This document shows positions 44,215-51,972 of a DNA stretch of 64,000 bases, in pieces (positions within the stretch are counted from its first letter, which is position 1; the number at the start of each line of letters is the position of its first letter). Origin of the DNA: an uncultured Sphingomonas sp. (lineage in GTDB: Bacteria; Pseudomonadota; Alphaproteobacteria; Sphingomonadales; Sphingomonadaceae). Below the pieces are notes generated by a model. The model had not been told where the DNA came from and did not search any database. It saw nothing but the letters and a program-made list of their open reading frames with translations. The translations under genes and the position numbers were made by a program. The DNA is taken from the NCBI RefSeq assembly GCF_936927845.1, contig NZ_CAKZHV010000031.1, forward strand, positions 43,556 to 107,555, given 5' to 3'.

Positions 44215-44977
44215 ATGGCCGCGATCCGCACCGCAACGATCGGCGGGATCAGAATCGCGCGACTGGGACGCGAGGAACTCGCCGCGCTGATGCGGGCGGA
44301 TGTTGCGCGCGCGCGCGGGCGATCTGGCGATGCCGCGCGTCGTCACCTCGGCGAATGGCAGCGTCGTCGCCGCGTTCAACCGCGATCCGGCTTACCGCGC
44401 GACGATTGAACAGGCCGACATCGTCGATGCCGACGGCATGCCGCTGGTGTTCGCCAGCCGGTTGATGTGCCGCGAACCACTCGAGGAGCGGACCGCGACG
44501 ACCGACTTCCTGCTGGACGCCGCCGCGCTCGCCGCGGCCGAAGGGATCAGCTTCTATTTTCTGGGCGCCAAACCTGGGGTGGCGGCGCGCGCGGCGGAGC
44601 ATCTGCGCAGCCGCTTCCCCGGATTGAAGGTGGTGGGCGCACGCCATGGTTACTTCGCGCCCGACACTATACCCGACATCTGCGCCGCCGTGCGCGCGTC
44701 AGGGGCGGACGTGTTGTGGCTGGGGCTTGGCACGCCGATGCAGGAACGCGTCGCGGTCGAGTACCGCCACCTGCTTGGCGGCGTGGGATGGGTGCGGACC
44801 TGCGGCGGCTTGTTCGACCATTATGGCGGCGGCGTGTCGCGCGCGCCGGGGTGGATGCAGGCACTGGGACTGGAATGGCTGTACCGTGCTGCGCGCGAGC
44901 CGGTGCGGCTGGGGTGGCGTTATCTGGTCACCAGCCCGGTCGCGATCTATTACCTGCTGACCAGAACGCATGATTGA
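44215..44977 (+). pseudogene. WecG/TagA/CpsF (GT26) glycosyltransferase, frameshifted
   Basis: The N-terminal part (MAAIRTATIGGIRIARLGRE...ADVARAR) is read from ATG 44215. The rest, starting DLAMPRVVTSANGSVVAAFN, is one frame away and runs to 44977. Joining them needs two more bases in the GC run at 44305-44316; the repaired protein would be 254 residues, a normal GT26 length. The C-terminal part is complete: QADIVDADGMPLVFASRL, FYFLGAKPG, GADVLWLGLGTPMQE and CGGLFDHYGG. GT26 enzymes add ManNAc, ManNAcA or glucose to lipid-linked sugars, fitting wecB/wecC. An ATG at 44300 could make a 225-residue form lacking the N-terminus. Confidence 0.8.
44305..44316 (+). repeat. (GC)6 dinucleotide run at the GT26 frameshift
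   Basis: Six GC units are followed by GGGC. Reading before the run is in one frame and conserved reading after it in another; seven units would restore the frame. Dinucleotide runs change length by replication slippage, so this could be an on/off switch, a fixed mutation or a sequencing error. Confidence 0.65.
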
Positions 44978-45011
44978 TCGGCGCCGCGCGTCGGGATCGG
45001 CAGGGAGTTCG

Positions 45012-47426
45012 ATGCAACCGCATGCACGTCGCACCGTCCGTTACGAGGATTTCGTCGCCAAGCCGCGCCGGCGCTGGCCGTGGGTGGTCGCCGTCGTGAC
45101 GCTGATCGCGATCCTGGGCGCGGCGGCCGCGTTCTTCCTGCCGGGCAGCAGCCAGGCGCATAGCGCGCCCGTGGCGTTGTCGCGCGCGGGCGCACCTGTC
45201 GCGGACGAGCGCTACCAGTGGAAGCATGTCGCGGTAGGTGGTGGCGGCATGATCTCGGGCCTGTCGAGCGACGCGGCGGGGCAGACGCTGGTTGCGCGAT
45301 CGGACGTGTATGGCGCGTACATCTGGGACAAGGGCGCGAACCGCTGGGCGCAGCTCGTCACCGCGGCGACGATGCCCGATACCGCGCGCGCGCAGAACGG
45401 CGCGGCGGCGGGGGTGTACGAGATCGTGGTCGCGCCATCGCGGCCCGCGCGCATCTACATGGCGTTGCAGGGGCGGGTGTATCGGTCCGACGACACCGGT
45501 CGCCACTGGGTGCAGCCGCACGCGGGCAATCCGTTCCCGCTGATCTGGGACGCGAACAGCGAGTTTCGCCTGCACGGACCGTTCATGGCGGTCGATCCGG
45601 CCAATCCCGACATCGTCCTGCTTGGCACACCCGGAACGGGCCTGTGGCGGTCGACCGATGCGGGTGCGTCGTGGAGCCGTGTCGCCTCGGTCCCCGTCAG
45701 CAAGGACCGCAGCCCCGACGCCGGTGCGCAGGCTCCCGGCACGATGCTATGGTTCGAGCGTCCGGCAGGCGGCAAGCCGAGCGGGCGGCTGTTCGCGCTG
45801 TCGTCAGGCAACGGTATGTTCGTGTCGGCCGACCGCGGCGCGACCTTTCGTCCGCTACCCGCCAGTGGCGCGCAGCCGCTGACCTTGCAGCGCGGCGCGT
45901 TCGACCGCCGCGGCACCTTCTTCGGGGTCGACGATCTGACCAAATCGATCTGGTCGTACCGCGACGGGCGCTGGCGCGACCTGACCGCCGAGCTGAACCT
46001 GACCGTGCGCGAATATGCCGCGGTGGCTGCCAACCCACGGGCCGACCAGGTGATCGTCGTCGACCGCGGCGGCAAGGGTTATGTCAGCACCGACGGCGGC
46101 GAGAATTGGAGCAGCGTGACGCACAGCGCCACCGTCGGTGCGGGCGATCCGCCGTGGCTGCGTGTCGCCAATTCGCCGTTCTTCACCACCGCAGACCTGA
46201 TGTTCGACGCGGCCGTGCCCAACCGTTTGTGGGTGGGTGCAGGCATGGGCGTGTTCTACGCCGACGTGCCGCCCGGCACCGCCGCGCTCGATTGGGTGAG
46301 CCAGACGCGCGGGATCGAGGAACTGGTCGCGAATGACGTGATCCAGCCCGCGGGCGGCTCACCGATCTTCGCCGCATGGGATTTCGGTATCCACGTGAAG
46401 GACGATCTGAACGCCTATTCCACCACCTTCGCGCCGGGCGAGCGGACGCTGATGTCGGTGCAGCAGCTCGATTGGACGCCTGCCAAGCCCGGCTTCGTCG
46501 TCACCAATGCGAGTGACGCGCGCACCTGCTGCGCGGAGGACGGCAATGCGGTAATGGCGGGCACCAGCAGCGACGGTGGGCGCACGTGGCGCAAGTTCGC
46601 GTCGCTGCCGACGCCGCCGGGCACCAAGGAGGACGATCCGTGGCGAATGTCGTTCGGCACCATTGCGGTATCCTCCAGCGACCCCAAGTCGATCGTGTGG
46701 GCGCCCGCGCGCAACCGCCAGCCTTATGTCACGCACGACGGCGGCGCCAATTGGGAGCCGGTCCGCCTGTCTGGCGCGGTCGGCGACACGCCCGGGTCGT
46801 TCGAGCACACCTGGTTGCAGCGCAAGACGGTGACCGCCGACAAGGCGGCGCCGGGGACCTTCTACTTCTATCATAGCGGCGAGGGCGCAAACGCGGCGCT
46901 GCAAGGGCTGTGGCGATCGCAGGACGACGGCGGGTCGTGGACCAAGCTGTTCAACGGCGAGATCGCACCGGTGAGCAACATGGCGGCGAAGCTGCGCTCG
47001 GTGCCGGGACACGCCGGGCACCTGTTCTTCACTTCGAGCTTCGAGCACACCGGCGACACCGGACTGCGCCGCAGCCGCGACGGAGGCGCGACGTGGCAGG
47101 TCGTGGCGGACGTGACGCGGGTCGACGATGTCGCGTTCGGCAAGGCGGCGAAGGGGGCGCGTTACCCGACGATCTTCCTGTCGGGGCGCGTTGGCGGCGA
47201 ATACGGCATCTGGCGCTCGGTCGACGATGCGCGGACGTGGCAGCGGTTGGTCGACTTCCCCGCGGGCACGCTCGATCAGGTCAGCGTGGTCGCTGCCGAC
47301 CCCGACGTGTTCGGGCGCGTGTACCTGGGCTATGTCGGATCGGGCTGGATCTGGGGAGAGCCCGCGCCGTGCACGCCCGCGCCACTGGTTGCGCGCGCCG
47401 ACACGCAGTGCGTGTCGGTACGCTGA
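45012..47426 (+). CDS. Membrane-anchored GH74-like/BNR-repeat beta-propeller protein
   Basis: The 804-residue protein has a basic N-terminus and one membrane helix (about residues 22-43), then a large periplasmic or surface domain. Repeated sialidase-type Asp-box motifs occur throughout: YRSDDTGRHW, WRSTDAGASW, VSTDGGENW, TSSDGGRTW, VTHDGGANW, WRSQDDGGSW and RRSRDGGATW. The overall layout (VGGGGMISGL near the start) resembles GH74 xyloglucanases. GGGAG precedes ATG 45012; an upstream ATG at 44970 adds 14 residues. Context suggests binding or trimming of the surface polysaccharide. Confidence 0.78.
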   Translation: MQPHARRTVRYEDFVAKPRRRWPWVVAVVTLIAILGAAAAFFLPGSSQAHSAPVALSRAGAPVADERYQWKHVAVGGGGMISGLSSDAAGQTLVARSDVYGAYIWDKGANRWAQLVTAATMPDTARAQNGAAAGVYEIVVAPSRPARIYMALQGRVYRSDDTGRHWVQPHAGNPFPLIWDANSEFRLHGPFMAVDPANPDIVLLGTPGTGLWRSTDAGASWSRVASVPVSKDRSPDAGAQAPGTMLWFERPAGGKPSGRLFALSSGNGMFVSADRGATFRPLPASGAQPLTLQRGAFDRRGTFFGVDDLTKSIWSYRDGRWRDLTAELNLTVREYAAVAANPRADQVIVVDRGGKGYVSTDGGENWSSVTHSATVGAGDPPWLRVANSPFFTTADLMFDAAVPNRLWVGAGMGVFYADVPPGTAALDWVSQTRGIEELVANDVIQPAGGSPIFAAWDFGIHVKDDLNAYSTTFAPGERTLMSVQQLDWTPAKPGFVVTNASDARTCCAEDGNAVMAGTSSDGGRTWRKFASLPTPPGTKEDDPWRMSFGTIAVSSSDPKSIVWAPARNRQPYVTHDGGANWEPVRLSGAVGDTPGSFEHTWLQRKTVTADKAAPGTFYFYHSGEGANAALQGLWRSQDDGGSWTKLFNGEIAPVSNMAAKLRSVPGHAGHLFFTSSFEHTGDTGLRRSRDGGATWQVVADVTRVDDVAFGKAAKGARYPTIFLSGRVGGEYGIWRSVDDARTWQRLVDFPAGTLDQVSVVAADPDVFGRVYLGYVGSGWIWGEPAPCTPAPLVARADTQCVSVR

Positions 47427-47438
47427 GGGGGCGCTGAC

Positions 47439-47481
47439 CTGGCGAGCTGATGCAGCCTTCGGCGGCACGTCAGCTCGCCAG
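47439..47481. terminator. Convergent terminator hairpin between the GH74-like gene and wecC
   Basis: A perfect 12-bp inverted repeat (47439-47450 CTGGCGAGCTGA with 47470-47481) encloses a 19-base loop that contains a TTCG-capped mini-hairpin. The right arm includes the wecC stop and last codons. It should stop transcription from both sides. Confidence 0.7.
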
Positions 47482-48765
47482 CCGTACCGGGCGCGCGTCG
47501 GGAGCCGCGGGCTGGTCGGGCCAGATGCCACGCGTGTCGTAGACGTATTTGTCGGCGCGCTCCTCGAGCGGAACCGAGCGGAACACGTCGTGGTCGACCA
47601 ACGCGATCATCACGCCCGCGCGTTCCAGCGCATCGTCTAGGTCGACCAGGGTTGCCCCCGTGCCGTTGAACGCAGCCGGCAGCGCGTCGGCATAGGGCTC
47701 GACGATCTGCACGCGCGAGCCGAAACGCTCGGCCAGTGCCACCGCGACCTTGAGCGCGGGGCTTTCGCGAAAATCGTCGATGTTGGCCTTGAATGCGAGG
47801 CCGAGGCAGGCGACCGGCGTGCCGGGATGCGCGGTGATCAGCGCGGCGGCGCGCGCGATCACGTGGTCGCATTTGGCGTCATTGACCTCGCGCGCGGTGC
47901 GGATCAGCGCGGTATCGTCGGGCGCGCCATGAACGAGGAACCAGGGGTCGACCGCGATGCAATGGCCGCCGACGCCGGGGCCGGGTTGGAGGATGTTGAC
48001 GCGCGGGTGGCGGTTGGCGAGGCGGATCACTTCCCACACATCGACGCCGAGCGTTTCGGCGACCCGCGAGAGTTCGTTGGCAAAGGCGATGTTGACGTCG
48101 CGGAACGCGTTTTCGGTCAGCTTGGTCATCTCGGCCGCGCGCGACGTCGTGGTGACGCAGGCCCCGCGCACGAAGCGGCGATAGAAGTGGAGTGCGCGGC
48201 GCGCGCAGCGCGGGGTGATGCCACCGAGTACGCGGTCGTTGTCGATCAGTTCGACCAGGATACGGCCGGGCAGCACGCGCTCGGGACAATAAGCGATCGC
48301 GACATCGGCGTTTCCGCCGGTGCGGCCGGGTACCTTCAGATCCGGGCGCAGGTCGGCGATGAAGTCGCGCACCTGTTCGGTGGTGCCGACGGGCGAGGTC
48401 GATTCGAGGATCACCGTGTCGCCCGCCTTCAGCACGGTCGCGACCGCAGTGGCGGCTTTCAACACATAGCCGACGTCGGGGACATGGTCGGCCCCGAACG
48501 GGGTCGGCACCGCGATCACGAACACGTCGGCGGGTTCGATCTGCGTCGAGGCGCGCAGATTGCCGCGCGCGACCACGCCCGAGACGAGCCCGTCCAAGTC
48601 CACCTCCTCGATGTGGACGCGGCCCGAATTCACCGTTTCGACCACGTGTGGCGACACGTCGATCCCGAGCACCTGCGCACCCGTACGCGCGATCACCGCC
48701 GCGGTCGGCAGGCCGATATAGCCGAGGCCGAGTACGCAGACCTTCAATTCCGTTCCGCCGAGCAC
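47470..48765 (-). CDS. wecC: UDP-N-acetyl-D-mannosamine dehydrogenase
   Basis: The 431-residue UDP-sugar dehydrogenase has the NAD motif VCVLGLGYIGLPTAAVIA, the ESTSPVGTTEQVRDF and AYCPERVLPG segments (WecC-like rather than UDP-glucose dehydrogenase), and the catalytic cysteine in GPGVGGHCIAVDPWF. It oxidises UDP-ManNAc to UDP-ManNAcA. The GTG start at 48765 has GAAGAGG six bases upstream. It bounds the polysaccharide locus opposite wecB. Confidence 0.93.
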   Translation of the reverse strand: MLGGTELKVCVLGLGYIGLPTAAVIARTGAQVLGIDVSPHVVETVNSGRVHIEEVDLDGLVSGVVARGNLRASTQIEPADVFVIAVPTPFGADHVPDVGYVLKAATAVATVLKAGDTVILESTSPVGTTEQVRDFIADLRPDLKVPGRTGGNADVAIAYCPERVLPGRILVELIDNDRVLGGITPRCARRALHFYRRFVRGACVTTTSRAAEMTKLTENAFRDVNIAFANELSRVAETLGVDVWEVIRLANRHPRVNILQPGPGVGGHCIAVDPWFLVHGAPDDTALIRTAREVNDAKCDHVIARAAALITAHPGTPVACLGLAFKANIDDFRESPALKVAVALAERFGSRVQIVEPYADALPAAFNGTGATLVDLDDALERAGVMIALVDHDVFRSVPLEERADKYVYDTRGIWPDQPAAPDARPVRLAS

Positions 48766-48939
48766 AGGCTACCTCTTCATCCACGCGCCCGCGTGAGCGG
48801 CGGGGCGGTCGGTGCCGGTCATGGCGCATCAGTGGTTGCTTTTTCGGTAACGCACGCGCGCAGACGCGTGGAGCGACGAGCGATATCGTCCCGGATCGAT
48901 ACAGGAACTATTAAGGGGCTGGAACGTACTATTGTTACC

Positions 48940-49071
48940 ATGAGAAACTACACAAAAGCAGAGAGAGGATTTCCCGCCACGGCGCAGAAGATGCCGCCCA
49001 TGACGGGTGTGTTCATCGGTTTGGCATTGTGCATGCCGTTCTGGGCGCTGGTTGCTGTAGTCTTTACCTGA
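48940..49071 (+). CDS. Small single-helix membrane protein
   Basis: A 43-residue candidate starting MRNYTKAERGFPATAQKMPP, followed by one hydrophobic helix (MTGVFIGLALCMPFWALVAV). The composition is far from that of a random high-GC frame, and it lies outside wecC and the DUF885 gene. The Shine-Dalgarno is weak (AAGGGG about 25 bases upstream). The flanks 48766-48939 and 49072-49264 hold no other gene that I can support. Function unknown. Confidence 0.5.
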   Translation: MRNYTKAERGFPATAQKMPPMTGVFIGLALCMPFWALVAVVFT

Positions 49072-49264
49072 CGCGGCAAGTTAGTCTGGTTTAGCTGCGA
49101 CGTGGGAAGATGCGCCGCGGCATGTTTCTGTTCCCCGAGGCATAACCGGACGCAGCAAACCGGACGATATGACGATCTGCGCGATTGCGTGGTCATCGAC
49201 TCGTTGGTTATCACTGCCGCCGTGACATGCGGGCATTGACGTTCCGCGGCAATCGGGGCGGAAG

Positions 49265-51103
49265 ATGACGAGACGTTGGCAAACAACCGCGACAGTTGTG
49301 CTGTTGGCCGGAAGCGCGCTACCCGCGTCGGCAACGTCCGCAGCCCCAGTCGCCTCCGCGCCGGTCTCGATGCCCGCGTTGGCAGGCAACGCTGCTCCAC
49401 CGCCTGCACCCGCCGCGGCGACCGAGGCCGACCGACGGCTGAGAGCGATCTACGACGCCGAATGGACCTGGCGGCAGAAAGAGTTCGCGCAGATCAGCGA
49501 CGGATTGCGCAGTGAAAGCGATGATCATTTTCCGGCGGTTGCCCCGGCCGACTGGGCGCGGCGTCGCGCGTACTGGCAGAGCGTGCTGGATCAGGTGGCA
49601 ACGATCCCCGTGCAGCGCCTGTCACCCGAGGAGCGGCTGAACGCCGCGGCGCTGACCGAATCGCTGCGCGCCGAGATCGCCAACATCGACTTTCGCACCT
49701 ATGAAGCGCCGCTCAACAGCGACAGTTATTTCTGGGGCGAGGTGAAGCCCTATTCGGCGCTGGAGAGCGCGGATGACTATCGACGCTACATCGGGCGGCT
49801 GCGCGACGTGCCGCGCTGGTTCGACGGCAACATCGCCAACATGCGCGCCGGGCTGGCGCGGGGGTTCACGCCGCCGCGCGTCACGCTGGCGGGCCGCGAC
49901 AAGACGATCGAGGCGTATGTGATGACGGGCGTGGCAAACCCGCTGTTCGACCCGTTCAAGGAAATGCCCGCGTCGATCCCCGCGGCGGAGCAGGCGCAGT
50001 TGCGGGCACAAGCGCAGGCCGCGATCGATACGCAGGCGGCGCCTGCTTATGCCAGGTTGCTCGCCTTTTTCCGCGACACCTATCTGCCGGGCACACGCGC
50101 GACGGTGTCGGCGGCGGCGCTGCCCGACGGTGCCGCTTTTTATCGGAGCCAGATTCGTGATTATACGACGCTGGACCTCTCGCCCGAGCAGATCCACCAG
50201 GTCGGCCTGGCCGAAGTGGCGCGGATCGATCGCGACATGAAGGCGACGATCGCGCAGACCGGGTTCAAGGGCAGCTTTCCGCAGTTTCTCGCCTATCTGC
50301 GCAGTGATCCGCGATTCTATGCAAAGACGCCGGACGAGCTGCTCGGCTTCTCCGCGCTGGTCGCCAAGCGGATGGACGGGCGGTTGAAGGACGTGTTCAC
50401 CACGCTGCCGCGTTACCGTTTCACGATCCTGCCGGTGCCCGACGCGATCGCGCCGGTCTACACCTCGGGGCGCGGCGGGTTGAGCGCGTGCCTGATGAAC
50501 ACCTATGACCTGAAATCGCGTCCGCTTTATAATCTCGTTTCGCTGACGCTGCACGAATGCGTGCCCGGACACAGCCACCAGGCGGCGATGGCGCTGGAGG
50601 CGCCCGACCGGCCGGCGTTCCGGCGGCAGACCTATTTTTCGGGCTACGGTGAGGGCTGGGGGCTGTATTCGGAGTGGCTCGGCACCAAGCTCGGCATGTA
50701 TCGCACGCCGTACGAGGAGTTCGGGCGCGAGACGTTCGAGATGTGGCGCGCGGCGCGGCTGGTGATCGATACCGGCATCCACAGCATGGGTTGGACGCGC
50801 GCGCAGGCGATCAACTATTTGTCCTCGCACACCGCGCTCGCCAAGTTGGACGTCGAGATCGAGGTCGACCGCTACATCAGCTGGCCGGGGCAGGCGCTCG
50901 CCTACAAGCTGGGCGAGATGAAGATGCGCGAGCTGCGCGCCAAGGCGGAAGCCGAACTCGGCACGCGATTCGACCAGCGGCGCTTCCACGACACGCTGCT
51001 GGGCATGGGATCGGTGCCGCTGCCGACGATGGAGGCGGAAATGCTGCGCTGGATCGCGGCGGAGAAGGCGCGGCCGGTTCCGGCTCCGGCCCCGGCCGCC
51101 TGA
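49265..51103 (+). CDS. DUF885 family exported metallopeptidase-like protein
   Basis: The 612-residue protein has a Sec signal (ATVVLLAGSALPASA) and an Ala/Pro linker. The DUF885 zinc-like motif is HECVPGH (His430, Glu431, His436), with the downstream glutamate in YGEGWGLYSEWLG (Glu463). Family members are thought to be gluzincin-like peptidases in the periplasm, but substrates are unknown. It stands alone, with its stop three bases from the convergent deaminase stop. Confidence 0.85.
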   Translation: MTRRWQTTATVVLLAGSALPASATSAAPVASAPVSMPALAGNAAPPPAPAAATEADRRLRAIYDAEWTWRQKEFAQISDGLRSESDDHFPAVAPADWARRRAYWQSVLDQVATIPVQRLSPEERLNAAALTESLRAEIANIDFRTYEAPLNSDSYFWGEVKPYSALESADDYRRYIGRLRDVPRWFDGNIANMRAGLARGFTPPRVTLAGRDKTIEAYVMTGVANPLFDPFKEMPASIPAAEQAQLRAQAQAAIDTQAAPAYARLLAFFRDTYLPGTRATVSAAALPDGAAFYRSQIRDYTTLDLSPEQIHQVGLAEVARIDRDMKATIAQTGFKGSFPQFLAYLRSDPRFYAKTPDELLGFSALVAKRMDGRLKDVFTTLPRYRFTILPVPDAIAPVYTSGRGGLSACLMNTYDLKSRPLYNLVSLTLHECVPGHSHQAAMALEAPDRPAFRRQTYFSGYGEGWGLYSEWLGTKLGMYRTPYEEFGRETFEMWRAARLVIDTGIHSMGWTRAQAINYLSSHTALAKLDVEIEVDRYISWPGQALAYKLGEMKMRELRAKAEAELGTRFDQRRFHDTLLGMGSVPLPTMEAEMLRWIAAEKARPVPAPAPAA

Positions 51104-51106
51104 GGC

Positions 51107-51583
51107 TTAGTCGGCGGCGCGGGCGTGGAGCGCGCGCACCGCGTCGGCGAGTTCGGGTACGGGTCCGGCGACAACGGCATCGGGGATCACCGCGGTGATC
51201 GGCAGCGGCGCGATCCCGATCGGCGGGCGGCCGAGTTCGCGCATCCACTGCGTCAGTTGCGCGGTCGAGGTCGCGTAGACGATCCGTCCGAGACCGACGA
51301 GGCCGTGCGCGGCGGCGCACATCGCGCAATGTTCGCCCGAGGTGTAGACGGTGGCGGCGCGGCGATCGTCCGGAAACAGATGCTCGGCCGCCCAGCGCGC
51401 GATCGCAAATTCGGGATGGCGCGTCGGGTCGCCGCCGCCGACGCGGTTGCGATCCTCGAACAAAACTCGCCCGTCGGCGGCGACGAGCAGCGATCCGAAT
51501 GCCTCGTCCCCGGCGTCAACCGCCTCGGTGGCGAGCGCGACGCAGCGGTCGAGATAGGCGCGGTCACGCGCGTCGATGCTCAC
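51107..51583 (-). CDS. Nucleoside/nucleobase deaminase (CDA superfamily)
   Basis: The 158-residue zinc enzyme has the catalytic HPE triplet (His56-Glu58) and the second zinc motif EHCAMC (Cys86, Cys89), where the usual PCxxC proline is histidine. The general layout (AFGSLLVAADGRVLFEDRNRV) resembles guanine and tRNA-adenosine deaminases. The altered motif means the substrate cannot be named. The GTG start overlaps the upstream small gene by four bases (GTGA). Confidence 0.8.
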   Translation of the reverse strand: MSIDARDRAYLDRCVALATEAVDAGDEAFGSLLVAADGRVLFEDRNRVGGGDPTRHPEFAIARWAAEHLFPDDRRAATVYTSGEHCAMCAAAHGLVGLGRIVYATSTAQLTQWMRELGRPPIGIAPLPITAVIPDAVVAGPVPELADAVRALHARAAD

Positions 51584-51807
51584 CGGCGCCCCCGCATCTC
51601 GAAGCCTGCGCCTCCCTGTTCACCGTCATCGTCGCGCGCGCGGCCGGCGAGCACGTTTTCCAGCTCATCCAGCGTATGCGGCACGTCGAGGTGCTGCGCG
51701 CCGAGGAAGAGGCGCGTGCCCGTTTCCTGCGGGACCGCGTGGGTCAGCTTGTCGATGTCGACCAGCGCGCGGCCGGCGGGCAACATCTCGATCTGGACGA
51801 AGCGCAT
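51580..51807 (-). CDS. Hypothetical protein coupled to the deaminase
   Basis: A 75-residue protein beginning MRFVQIEMLPAGRALVDIDK, followed by LTHAVPQETGTRLFLGAQHL and an acidic, glycine-rich tail. I do not recognise the family. The four-base overlap with the deaminase start suggests a shared operon. The frame is open further upstream to 51888, but the ATG at 51807 starts the ordered part. Confidence 0.5.
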   Translation of the reverse strand: MRFVQIEMLPAGRALVDIDKLTHAVPQETGTRLFLGAQHLDVPHTLDELENVLAGRARDDDGEQGGAGFEMRGRR

Positions 51808-51901
51808 GTCGGGATCCTTCGTGGTGAATGATCGCACAAAGCGCGACGGTGACGCTGCGATCCGTACGCGGGCGGCGCTTTGCTGCAAAAGGACAGGGAT
51901 G

Positions 51902-51920
51902 TTGCAACATATGTGTTGTT
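51902..51920. promoter_or_regulatory. Overlapping palindromes in the divergent promoter region
   Basis: TGTTGCAACA (51902-51911) is a perfect palindrome and overlaps CAACA-TATG-TGTTG (51907-51920). It is an A/T-rich island between the deaminase operon and the M13 peptidase gene. It is a candidate operator for a dimeric repressor; no specific regulator is recognised. Confidence 0.35.
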
Positions 51921-51972
51921 ATGGCAGCGTGGTTACCAGCGATACTATCTGTCGTCTTGCGGAGATTAGTTC

